From the NCBI GenBank assembly GCA_023151115.1, contig JAKLJP010000003.1, forward strand, positions 124,001-188,000: 64,000 nt of DNA. Reading direction: 5' to 3'. Position numbers and translations under genes: made by a program. Shown here one piece after another: positions 48,629 to 57,904 of the stretch. Every line of letters starts with the position of its first letter. The stretch's first letter is position 1. The notes beneath the pieces are model-generated. The model did no database searches. It was not told where the DNA came from and saw only the letters and a list, made by a program, of their open reading frames with translations. This DNA comes from Anaerolineae bacterium. Its GTDB lineage: Bacteria; Chloroflexota; Anaerolineae; 4572-78; J111.

Positions 48629-50008
48629 TCAAGCCGGTATGCCCTTTGCTGCCGCATGCTGCCCCAGAAACCAATCACAATTGTAATAGTCGCGCAGGTG
48701 ATGGGCGTAAAAACGGTAGCCCAGATTCGCCGCCAGCGACAGCGGCAGTTGGATGCGCGCGCCAAGCAGCCGTTGGGCAATCGAGCGGTAGCTATAGGTT
48801 TTTTTCCAGGCCCACTCTGCGCCGATCAGAAGTTCGGCGGGGCTGAGCTGGCACGGTTGGTAGACTACATGCTGACCGTCGTAAAGCGTCCAATCCTCGG
48901 TCAGAATCCGACCTTCCGCCTTGAGGCGCTGAAACAGTGGTGTGCCAGGGAAAGGAGTCAGGATGGCGTAGCGGGGCAGGTCAATTTTGGCGCTGAGGGC
49001 AAAGTCAACGGTGGCGGCAAAGGTACCGGCGGTGTCGTGGTCAAAGCCAAAGACGAAGCAGCCCTGGATGCCGATGCCGCGCGCGTGCAGTTCTCGCACC
49101 ACTTCGTAGTAATCCTGGCGCAGATTGAAGCCTTTGTGTGTTTCGGCCAGCGCCTGCGGCGAGAGGGACTCAAAGCCGAGCAGCAGCCCCCGACAGCCGC
49201 TGCGGGCCAAAAGATCGAGCAAATCAGGGTGGCGAATGATGGTGGTGGTGACCAGCCCGCCCCAGGTGATTTTGAGCGGAATCAACGCACTGAACAACTC
49301 CCTGGCGTACTCCAAATCGGCAATGAGGTTCAAATCCAAAAAGATCAGCCGCCGGGCGCGCATGTGGCGAATTTCGGCCACCACTTCGGCCACGGGGCGC
49401 TGCAAGGGGCGACGCCCCCAGGCAGTGGGAACAACGCAAAAGTCGCAGGAGTGGACACAGCCGCGGGTGGCCTCGATGGTGTGGGTGATGGTAAAGCGAC
49501 TACCCGGCAGCAAATCGCGCCGGGCAAAGGGCAGGCCGGCCAGGCTCAAGGTGGGCGACTGGTCGTAGCGAGGCTGCATCTGCCCAGCCACAAAATCGCG
49601 CAGCAGGCGCGGCCAGCTTTCCTCGGCGTAACCGACCACCACCGAGTCGGCGTGGCGGGCGGCTTCGGCGGGCATGAGCGTCGGGTGGACGCCGCCCAGC
49701 ACCACCGGCATCCCCCGTCGCCGGAAATGATCGGCCAATTCGTAAGAACGGGGGGCCGTGCCGGTAATGGCGCTGATACCAATCAGATCGGCTGACAAAT
49801 CGAGATTGATTTCTTCAATCCCTTCGTCCAGCAGGGTTACTTTCGCGTTGAGTTCCGGCGGAATCAAGGCAGCCAGGGTGGTCAACGTGAGCGGCATGTA
49901 ACGCAGAGATTTTTTCCACGCCCCGGTGCGGTGGCGATAGAGCGGCCCGCGCGGGGAGATGAGGGCAATACGGAGTTTGGGTGGTGAAGGTTGATTGGGG
50001 TTAGTCAT
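48629..50008 (-). CDS. B12-binding domain radical SAM protein, paralog 3
   Basis: This protein has 459 residues from the ATG at 50008 (GGAAAG upstream); the in-frame start at 50113 lies in a repeat. It has an N-terminal cobalamin-binding-like domain (AKVTLLDEGIEEINLDLSADLIGISAITGTAPRSYELADHF, MPVVLGGVHPTLMPAEA), cluster motif GCVHSCDFC, then LIFLDLNLIADLEYARELFSALIPLKITW, LLGFESLSPQALAETHKGF and CFVFGFDHDT. It is more diverged than the other two paralogs but has the same order of elements. The C-terminus (YAHHLRDYYNCDWFL) is similar to methyltransferase-type members found with hopanoid or bacteriochlorophyll genes; that link is only suggestive. Confidence 0.88.
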   Translation of the reverse strand: MTNPNQPSPPKLRIALISPRGPLYRHRTGAWKKSLRYMPLTLTTLAALIPPELNAKVTLLDEGIEEINLDLSADLIGISAITGTAPRSYELADHFRRRGMPVVLGGVHPTLMPAEAARHADSVVVGYAEESWPRLLRDFVAGQMQPRYDQSPTLSLAGLPFARRDLLPGSRFTITHTIEATRGCVHSCDFCVVPTAWGRRPLQRPVAEVVAEIRHMRARRLIFLDLNLIADLEYARELFSALIPLKITWGGLVTTTIIRHPDLLDLLARSGCRGLLLGFESLSPQALAETHKGFNLRQDYYEVVRELHARGIGIQGCFVFGFDHDTAGTFAATVDFALSAKIDLPRYAILTPFPGTPLFQRLKAEGRILTEDWTLYDGQHVVYQPCQLSPAELLIGAEWAWKKTYSYRSIAQRLLGARIQLPLSLAANLGYRFYAHHLRDYYNCDWFLGQHAAAKGIPA

Positions 50009-50077
50009 TGAATAATCTTTCCAAAAAGGAACTGTGTCACATAAAACGTCCCACAAGGATACTCTTACGATATAAAG

Positions 50078-50124
50078 CGTAAAACGTAATGGATTGATTG
50101 TTGGACAGGCCATTACGTTTTACG
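50078..50124. repeat. Palindrome CGTAAAACGTAATGG / CCATTACGTTTTACG
   Basis: A perfect 15-bp stem (50078-50092 with 50110-50124) carries the same arm as 34285-34329, with a different loop. It lies between the radical SAM gene and the hydrolase gene. Confidence 0.6.
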
Positions 50125-50189
50125 AATGTCAACCTAACTCGTATGTGAACCAGGCCCAGTTCCTTTCTTTATAATTTTAGCCTGCCAGG

Positions 50190-51128
50190 TTACTCATAAG
50201 CAAAAGCCTGTTCAAAAAATTTGAGGACTCTGTCCGAATACTCGGCCTCGTGGCCGGTGATGGGGTTGACGTGTCCGCCGGTCCGGTCAATAATCCACAG
50301 CTCTTTGGGCCGCTGAGCCGCATCGTACATTGCCTGGGCATACCTCGCCGGAAATAAACTGTCGTCGGCCCCGTGGATAATCAAAACGGGCCGGGCGGGC
50401 ATCATTGCCAAATCACGAGTCGAATTGATCTGCGACGCAGTAACGCCGGTTCTGAATTCGGCCATGGCGATAATCAAGGGGGCAAAAGGCCATTTGGGCA
50501 GCAGGGCAAACTTGTTAAAAGACTCCTCAACCACTCTGGCCAAGCTGCTGTAACTGCTTTGAATGACCAGGGCTTCCAGGCGGGGATCATCTGCTGCTGC
50601 CCGCACCACCGCTGCCCCACCCAACGAGTGCCCCAACGCGCCGATATGCTCAATTTCGGGCAGGGCCGCCAGATAATCTACCGCCGCCTCGACATCCAAC
50701 GCCTCCCGGCCGCCATAGCTGACTATTGTCCCTTCGCTCAAGCCGTGGCCGCGCAAATCGAGCAGCAGCAGATGATAGCCGGCCCCGGCTAGAACAACGG
50801 CCTGGGGAATCAGGTAGGCCCGGTTGGCGTGAATGCCATGCACCAAAATGATGGCCTCGGGCCGGGTTCCCGGCACATACCAGGCCGACAGCTTGAGACC
50901 GTCGGCGGTGATTAAAGTGACATCCTGGTAAGACATGCCCGGCAGTTTGCCGATGTCGCGGTTCCGGCCCGGCGTGGTCAGTTGAATCACTTGAAGATAG
51001 ACAACTCCCACTGCCAGCACCAGCAGGATGAGACTCACTGAAATCAGAACTAACAGAACCGATTTTAAGCAGCTTCGACCCGGCCGACCTCTATTGAGGT
51101 CATTTTTCTGAACGAGACTGGACTTCAT
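50190..51128 (-). CDS. Membrane-anchored alpha/beta hydrolase
   Basis: This protein has 312 residues from the ATG at 51128. It has one membrane helix near the N-terminus (LKSVLLVLISVSLILLVLAVGVVYL). The alpha/beta-hydrolase core is complete: AIILVHGIHANRAY (oxyanion loop), LLLDLRGHGLSEG, nucleophile elbow GALGHSLGGAAVV, PVLIIHGADDSLFPA (acid) and GGHVNPITGHEAEY (His). It resembles YfhR/bem46-like esterases, which act on small esters or lipids at the membrane. The downstream gene on the same strand is paralog 3 of the radical SAM group; the upstream gene is a thioesterase. Confidence 0.88.
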   Translation of the reverse strand: MKSSLVQKNDLNRGRPGRSCLKSVLLVLISVSLILLVLAVGVVYLQVIQLTTPGRNRDIGKLPGMSYQDVTLITADGLKLSAWYVPGTRPEAIILVHGIHANRAYLIPQAVVLAGAGYHLLLLDLRGHGLSEGTIVSYGGREALDVEAAVDYLAALPEIEHIGALGHSLGGAAVVRAAADDPRLEALVIQSSYSSLARVVEESFNKFALLPKWPFAPLIIAMAEFRTGVTASQINSTRDLAMMPARPVLIIHGADDSLFPARYAQAMYDAAQRPKELWIIDRTGGHVNPITGHEAEYSDRVLKFFEQAFAYE

Positions 51129-51187
51129 CAATTATGACAACAGATTGGAGCAAAAGCCCCCTCAGTTCCCATAGTTCCCCCCAGTTC

Positions 51188-51691
51188 CTACGAGTTTCCT
51201 GCGCTTTCTTCTTTAGCCCGCTGCCGTTCCAGCCGGCGCTGCTGGCGCACCTCAGCTTCGGCCCAGCGGCGGCGCTCCTCGTCGGTTTCCAGAATGAGCC
51301 GGGGGACTTCGGTGGGCCGGCCCGCGTCGTCGAGGGCGATGTAAACCACAAAGGCGCTGTTGGTGTGGGTCTGCTCACCGGTGAGGACATTTTCGGCCAC
51401 CACCCGCACCCCTACCTCCATCGAGGAACGCCCCACCCAGTTAAGGCTGGCGTGAAAGGAAACGAGATTACCGACCTGCACCGGCGAGTGAAAGGTCATC
51501 GAGTCAATGGCGATGGTGACCACCTGGCGTTCGGCGTGACGAATGGCGCACAGCGCGCCGGTTTCATCCACCAACCGCATAATTTCACCGCCATGCACAC
51601 TGCCCATAGGATTGGTATGATGGGGCAGCATCAGCTGGTTAAGGGTTATTTGACTGTCTTTAACACGTTTGTCGGGCATTAACGCTTTCAT
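51188..51691 (-). CDS. Acyl-CoA thioesterase (hotdog fold, YciA/BACH type)
   Basis: This protein has 167 residues. The hotdog thioesterase signature is complete: NQLMLPHHTNPMGSVHGGEIMRLVDETGALCAIRHA (catalytic Asp in HGGEIMRLVDE), followed by VVTIAIDSMTFHSPVQVGNLVSFHASLNWVGRSSMEVGVRVVAEN and a charged C-terminal helix (EERRRWAEAEVRQQRRLERQRAKEE). These cytoplasmic enzymes hydrolyse acyl-CoA thioesters. The extended charged tail is common in this subgroup. A short GATAGAA-type repeat tract separates it from the metallophosphoesterase gene upstream. Confidence 0.92.
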   Translation of the reverse strand: MKALMPDKRVKDSQITLNQLMLPHHTNPMGSVHGGEIMRLVDETGALCAIRHAERQVVTIAIDSMTFHSPVQVGNLVSFHASLNWVGRSSMEVGVRVVAENVLTGEQTHTNSAFVVYIALDDAGRPTEVPRLILETDEERRRWAEAEVRQQRRLERQRAKEESAGNS

Positions 51692-51727
51692 CCTTTTTAG
51701 TCGGGGAGTAGGGAGTAAGAGTTCTTC

Positions 51728-51764
51728 TATCTTCTATCCTCCATCTGCTATCCTCTATCTGCCT
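51728..51764. repeat. Tandem short repeats, GATAGAA word, single arm
   Basis: TTCTATCTTCTATCCTCCATC and CTATCCTCTATCTGCC occur between the metallophosphoesterase and thioesterase genes. No matching opposite arm is found nearby, so this may be half of a former palindrome. Confidence 0.5.
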
Positions 51765-53158
51765 CACTCCGGCGCCAAGGCTCCAGACCAGGCTTCAAAG
51801 GGTCGGCCGCGCCGCTCGTCGTCCTTAAAAAAGGCCAGGTAGGTCATCACATGGTGGCCGATAAATTCTTGCTCCATGGGCTTGGCTTTGGCCAGTTCGT
51901 GGACCTGCCGCCAAGTACCGGAGTTAAAATACATCTGGTTGACATATTTGCCGCGCAGATTGGAGTAATAAGTATCCAGGGGCGACACTTCGTAATGGTG
52001 AGTGTGGCCGTTGACGATGTAACGCGCGGTACGGTCTTTAAACGCTGCTTCAGCCAACCCATTTTGATAATAGCTGGTACCTGCCCGCGCCAGCCGGTCT
52101 TGCACCCAGGTGACCACCTTGCTGGCAAATTTAGTCGAAACGCCTTTGGAAAATTTGAGCACCCACTCCAGCTTGTCCACGCTATCCAGCGGATTGGTTT
52201 TGTCGTCGTGGGCGCGTACAAAGGGCAAATCAATAAAATCATCCACCAGATCATCCCAAATTCGCTTCACTTGTCTGACCAGCACGGGGTCCTGGCAGGT
52301 CCTCTGCAAGGTTGCATTCACCCAGACCGGGGCAATGAGGGTGGGACGAACATTGTCAATCTCTTTCAGCCCATCAATACAGGGCTGCGGCAGCTTGTCG
52401 CCCAGCCGGGCAAAGACTTCGGTCGAGAAGCGGTTGAGCAAATCCACCACCACGGCATCACCCAGCGAGGAGGCGTCACGGTTGCCTTCAAAATTGTAAG
52501 GGTCAAAAATGTCGCCGTGCCGGGCAAAAACGCGATGTTGTTTGTAGATGGCCTGGAGCAGAGGCGATTCAGCGGGGTCGTGCGGAAATGGCTCCTGGGC
52601 CGAGTTGCTCAGGCCAATGGCCTCGACCACGCTCTGCCGGATGGCATCGTAAGTCGGTCCCGGCAAATGATAAAACCAATCGTGATTGCCGACCATGTAA
52701 TGAATCCGCACCTTGACCGGAACCCGTCCCGGCGCATCCGGTTCCCACTCCACGCTGGCCGGTTTATCGGCGGCAGTGGCCGGAGGGATGGTGATAGTTT
52801 TGCCGTTGTTAAGGGTGCGTAAAATTGCCAGCGAGGTGCTGTTGCGTTGAAGAATGGCCTCGTTAATGGCCCGAATTTTCTCGCTAAATAGGTCGCTCTG
52901 GGGGTTATCCCAGGGGCGCACGTAGCCCGGCTCACCGCGCCTGGCTTCGAGCCATTTGGTGGAGCGAATCACATCCAGAATATCGCCCAGCAGGAGAATG
53001 TCCAGTTCCTCGATGGGGCGATAGCTTCCATCGGCCCGCCACGAGGCGTCATAGGCCAGATCGCGCAGGCGGGAACGAAAGACCCGAAACGCGCCTTCTT
53101 TGATCGTTTCGCCCGAAGTGCCGTCGGTGAGATGGAGATCACTGATGATGACAAGCAT
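51764..53158 (-). CDS. Metallophosphoesterase family protein
   Basis: This protein has 464 residues with all calcineurin-like phosphoesterase motifs: ISDLHL (residues 5-10), LLGDILDV (57-64), GNHDW (about 155), RHGDIFDP and VNGHTHHYEV with the C-terminal metal histidines. Between them are large insertions (DDLVDDFIDLPFVRAHDDKTNPLDS and others) that make it much longer than a minimal 250-residue enzyme. It lacks a signal peptide, so it is cytoplasmic. The substrate could be a phosphodiester or phosphoprotein; no neighbouring gene narrows this down. The start is 27 bases upstream of an octamer repeat array. Confidence 0.88.
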   Translation of the reverse strand: MLVIISDLHLTDGTSGETIKEGAFRVFRSRLRDLAYDASWRADGSYRPIEELDILLLGDILDVIRSTKWLEARRGEPGYVRPWDNPQSDLFSEKIRAINEAILQRNSTSLAILRTLNNGKTITIPPATAADKPASVEWEPDAPGRVPVKVRIHYMVGNHDWFYHLPGPTYDAIRQSVVEAIGLSNSAQEPFPHDPAESPLLQAIYKQHRVFARHGDIFDPYNFEGNRDASSLGDAVVVDLLNRFSTEVFARLGDKLPQPCIDGLKEIDNVRPTLIAPVWVNATLQRTCQDPVLVRQVKRIWDDLVDDFIDLPFVRAHDDKTNPLDSVDKLEWVLKFSKGVSTKFASKVVTWVQDRLARAGTSYYQNGLAEAAFKDRTARYIVNGHTHHYEVSPLDTYYSNLRGKYVNQMYFNSGTWRQVHELAKAKPMEQEFIGHHVMTYLAFFKDDERRGRPFEAWSGALAPE

Positions 53159-53188
53159 GTTGACCTACCTCAAAAAATAGGATGATGA

Positions 53189-53247
53189 AAGACTGGAAGG
53201 TTGGAAGGCTGGTTAGCTTTGACCAATCTTCCAGTCTTCCAACCTTC
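53189..53247. repeat. Palindromic octamer array, TGGAAGRY word
   Basis: GACTGGAAGGTTGGAAGGCTGG (53190-53212) faces CCAATCTTCCAGTCTTCCAACCTTC (53224-53247). It has the same word as 38454-38512. It lies between the coiled-coil gene and the metallophosphoesterase gene. Confidence 0.65.
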
Positions 53248-53261
53248 ACACACTTTTAAGT

Positions 53262-53810
53262 TTAGACCTTATCCGACGCTAACATCTCTTTGATCAAATT
53301 AGCCAGGGTGCGTCGAGTGTCGCGGTCAATCGCGCCGCGCATGGCTTCGTCAAAGCGGTGGACGCGCTCTTTTTCCTCATAGAAAAAAACCAGGTCGGGC
53401 AAGATACGCATGACTTCCCGGCAAAGCGCCTGCAAACGGGTCAAGCTGCTTAATTCGTTCAGGTCGGTGGCCTGGAGCCGCCGGATTTCTTCGACCAGCC
53501 GCTCGATTTCACTTTTCCAGGTGTCAACCCGGTCTTCATTTTTAACATAGGATTTGGCGTCACCCACCAGGAGGGTTTGCAACATATCCTGCTCGGCGGC
53601 GGCCAGGGAGTCGCCATTTTCCAGTTTGGCTACCACCGGCCAGAGATGTTCGTTAAGTCGGGCTTGCAGAGTTTCGCGGGCTTGGGCATCCAATTGACTC
53701 ACCTGGGCAATAGCGGCCTGGATGGCCACGCTGTTTTCGGCTTTAAGCGACTGCTCGGCAGCAGCCAGGGTTTGGTCAATCTGGGAAATCACATCTGGCA
53801 TAGTAGCCAT
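53262..53810 (-). CDS. Hypothetical helical/coiled-coil protein
   Basis: This protein has 182 residues, predicted almost entirely helical, with heptad-like stretches (ISQIDQTLAAAEQSLKAENSV, VDTWKSEIERLVEEIRRLQA) and a charged C-terminal helix (VHRFDEAMRGAIDRDTRRTLANLIKEMLASDK). No signal peptide or membrane helix is present. The start ATG has an AAAGGAGACTT site. It precedes the metallophosphoesterase gene on the same strand across an octamer array, so they may be co-transcribed. I do not recognise the family. Confidence 0.7.
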   Translation of the reverse strand: MATMPDVISQIDQTLAAAEQSLKAENSVAIQAAIAQVSQLDAQARETLQARLNEHLWPVVAKLENGDSLAAAEQDMLQTLLVGDAKSYVKNEDRVDTWKSEIERLVEEIRRLQATDLNELSSLTRLQALCREVMRILPDLVFFYEEKERVHRFDEAMRGAIDRDTRRTLANLIKEMLASDKV

Positions 53811-53966
53811 AGCAAAGTCTCCTTTCTTGAACTGACATATAAGGTTGCGTTTACGATACCGAATTATTGGGTGAATGTCAAGCCTTAAGTGGTTGCCAAC
53901 CGGATTAAAGTTTTTTGATCATCTCGCTTATGCGGTGGTATAATCAGCCCCGGAAGGAAGGATGCG

Positions 53967-54632
53967 ATGCCGGTAGATTTGTATGTGGGGCCGCGCCCCC
54001 GGCGGACGGGCCGGGTACTGCTGTTGGTTGTGGCCTTGGTAGTACTGGCCTTGCTATTGGCCTGGCAGCAAGGCTGGTCTCCCGATCAAGCCCTGGCCCA
54101 GTTTGGTCAGGATGTGCTACAACGCGCTCCGCTGCCCCTGCCCCAACCGGCTATTTCGCCTATCGAATCAAAAACCGGGCCGGTGGTGGTGGGCAACACC
54201 ACCGTCGTCGAACGACCCGAAAGCGAAGCCTACACCGCCCCGCTCTACGCCTCCACCGCTGCTGATGGCACGGTTCCCTGGCCCAATGTGGCCGGGCGGA
54301 CCAAAGTGTTGACCTATGTGGTCCAGGAGGGCGATACGCTGTGGAGCATCGCCGTCCAGTTTGAATTGGATTTGGACACCTTACGCTGGTCAAACTCCAG
54401 CCTGGAGCGCAACCCCGACCTCCTGCCTGTCGGCACAGAGTTGATCATTTTGCCGGTGCCGGGCGTCTACCACCTTGTCAGCGAGGGAGACACCCTGGAG
54501 TCTATAGCTGCCCAATACGGAGTGGCTGAAGATGACATTAGCAGCTATCCGCCCAACGGCCTGTATCCGCCCTATAAATTAAAAATAGGGCACGGTTTGA
54601 TTGTCCCCTTTGGCCGCAAGACACAACCTTAA
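53967..54632 (+). CDS. Membrane-anchored protein with two LysM domains
   Basis: This protein has 221 residues. A membrane helix (RVLLLVVALVVLALLLAW) lies at about residues 16-33, then a Pro-rich linker, then two LysM repeats: YVVQEGDTLWSIAVQFELDLDTLRWSN (about 116-142) and YHLVSEGDTLESIAAQYGVAEDDISSYPPN (about 167-198). LysM binds peptidoglycan or chitin-like glycans, so the protein probably sits outside the membrane on the cell wall. No hydrolase domain follows; it may be an anchoring or structural protein. Its start has a GGAAGG site. Confidence 0.88.
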   Translation: MPVDLYVGPRPRRTGRVLLLVVALVVLALLLAWQQGWSPDQALAQFGQDVLQRAPLPLPQPAISPIESKTGPVVVGNTTVVERPESEAYTAPLYASTAADGTVPWPNVAGRTKVLTYVVQEGDTLWSIAVQFELDLDTLRWSNSSLERNPDLLPVGTELIILPVPGVYHLVSEGDTLESIAAQYGVAEDDISSYPPNGLYPPYKLKIGHGLIVPFGRKTQP

Positions 54633-54960
54633 ACCTTTCTTGCGGCTTTATGTCGCCTGAGGGTAAAGTTTTCGGTACTTGCTGCCGGTTCCCCTTGGTC
54701 TGAGCTTTAAGTTGAGTAAGAGGCTGCAACCCTTCCATAACCCTGGACACATCAACGCCAAAATCAATCAGGTAAGCGATTTCGTTGATACCGATGTTTT
54801 GATTTTTATGAAAAGCTCAAACATCTTTCTCAATATTGTTGTCATTGTTTGTGGGGTGACCGCATCCATTGAGCAGTTAAACCCATGGCCAAAACTATAG
54901 GAAGCTGGGAGCGGGGCTGAATGTTCGGCTGCCACTGCCTTGAATAGCGAGGATCAGATT
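54633..54960. other. Intergenic region without a recognisable gene
   Basis: These 328 bases separate the LysM and AlkC-like genes. An open frame at 54679-54900 on the plus strand exists but has no ribosome site, an erratic composition and no recognisable domain. No strong hairpin or repeat is seen. The last 30 bases carry the GCGAGG site used by the AlkC gene. Confidence 0.4.
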
Positions 54961-56043
54961 ATGCCGGAAAGACTCAAAGACATCTTTTTTACCAACGCGT
55001 TTATCGAACAATTGGGCCAGGCCATCAGTCAGGTCTACCCAAAGTTCGATCAAAAAGCGTTCACCTGCCTGGTTTTCGATGACGTCTGGACGACAAGGGA
55101 ACTTAAAGCGAAAATACGCCATCTGACTCACTGCCTGCGGGCTACTTTGCCAGATGACTATCCCCAGGCACTGGAGATTTTGGTCAAAGTCGCCCCCTCC
55201 TTTAATGGGTTCGATGCGCTGGTCTTCCCGGATTATGTGGAATGTTATGGCCTGGATGAGTGGGATTTATCCATGCCGGCCCTGGCCGTATTCACCCAAC
55301 AAGGCTCTTCCGAATTTGCGGTGCGCCCTTTTCTGCTGAAAGACCCCCAGCGAGCGATGACTTACCTGTCCACCTGGGCCGGGTCTGAGAATCATCATCT
55401 CCGTCGTCTGGCCAGCGAAGGCTGCCGCCCGCGCCTGCCCTGGGCGATGGCCCTGCCGGCCTTCAAAAAAGACCCCAGCCTCATCCTGCCCATTTTGGAA
55501 AAACTCAAAGCCGATGAGTCGGACTACGTGCGCAAAAGCGTAGCCAACAATTTGAACGATATTTCTAAAGACCATCCCGAGCTGATGTTGGATATCTGTA
55601 CACGCTGGTATGGGGTGACCCGCCAGACGGATTGGATTATCAAACATGCCTGCCGGAGCTTGCTCAAAGCCGGCCACGAGCGGGCGCTGCGGCTGTTTGG
55701 CTTTGCCGGTCAAACGGGCCTGAGCCTTGCCAGTCTGACCCTTGACAAAACGGCTCTGTCCATTGGCGAAACACTGAGTTTTACCTTTGAACTGAGCGTA
55801 GAGGCTGCAGCGCCGCAGCAGGTTCGGCTGGAGTACAAGGTGTACTTTGTCAAAGCCAGCGGCAAATTTTCGCCCAAAGTTTTTCAAATTAGAGAAGGCA
55901 TCTTTGAGCCGGGCAGTCACCTGATTTCCAGGAAACATTCGTTTGAGGACCGTACGACCCGTCAACACCATCCGGGGCCGCACCGAATTTCAATAGTGGT
56001 TAACGGGGCCGAGATGGCGGCTGCATCTTTTGATGTGGTTTAG
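54961..56043 (+). CDS. DNA alkylation repair enzyme, AlkC-like (HEAT repeats)
   Basis: This protein has 360 residues from the ATG at 54961 (GAGG upstream); a TTG at 54940 is rejected. The N-terminal part matches the AlkC/AlkD HEAT-like fold: LKDIFFTNAFIEQLGQAISQVYPKFD, FNGFDALVFPDYVECYGLDEWDLSMPALAVFTQQGSSEFAVRPFL, HHLRRLASEGCRPRLPWAMALPAFKKDP and DYVRKSVANNLNDISKDHPEL. The C-terminal 100 residues form an Ig-like beta domain (SLASLTLDKTALSIGETLSFTFEL) found in one AlkC subtype. AlkC excises 3-methyladenine and 3-methylguanine from DNA. It is monocistronic. Confidence 0.9.
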   Translation: MPERLKDIFFTNAFIEQLGQAISQVYPKFDQKAFTCLVFDDVWTTRELKAKIRHLTHCLRATLPDDYPQALEILVKVAPSFNGFDALVFPDYVECYGLDEWDLSMPALAVFTQQGSSEFAVRPFLLKDPQRAMTYLSTWAGSENHHLRRLASEGCRPRLPWAMALPAFKKDPSLILPILEKLKADESDYVRKSVANNLNDISKDHPELMLDICTRWYGVTRQTDWIIKHACRSLLKAGHERALRLFGFAGQTGLSLASLTLDKTALSIGETLSFTFELSVEAAAPQQVRLEYKVYFVKASGKFSPKVFQIREGIFEPGSHLISRKHSFEDRTTRQHHPGPHRISIVVNGAEMAAASFDVV

Positions 56044-56289
56044 GTTAACCGCTCAGCCAGTCAATTGCAAACAGATTTTGGCCGGGATTAGAACGGCCAG
56101 AAATACCGCCTGGGAACAGACGACCGAGAGGAATTAGTTCAAGCGGTGCAAAACAGGCTATGAATTAGCTTGGGGCTTGCTTTCTGCTCGATTTCTGTCC
56201 TCTGGCTCAAGCGGGCAGTGTGTCCGGCAAAGCAACGAAGTTAGAGTTGACGGTATCACCGTAACTGACGTACAATTGCCTCCGCATAA

Positions 56290-57705
<1,416 letters not shown>

Positions 57706-57904
57706 AGTATGGAGGTCGGCTCTTGAGTAAAACATCGAACGGAGAGCAGGAAGGTAAACAATGGTACATCCTTGTGTCTGTCGTGAGGCGCTGCAACACT
57801 CCTTTTCCCCGTACCGCCAACCGGCAATTCTGTCCGCTGGCTGCACGAGCAAGCCACCGGTCTTCAATTTTGAGAGGTGATCTCTTTATGGTTACACTCA
57901 AAGG

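Noticed and set aside
48656..49795. 379-codon plus-strand frame opposite the third radical SAM gene
   Set aside because: It is antisense to a gene with clear motifs (GCVHSCDFC); the composition is atypical for a real protein.
54679..54900. 73-codon open frame between the LysM and AlkC genes
   Set aside because: No ribosome site, no recognisable domain, erratic composition; treated as non-coding.
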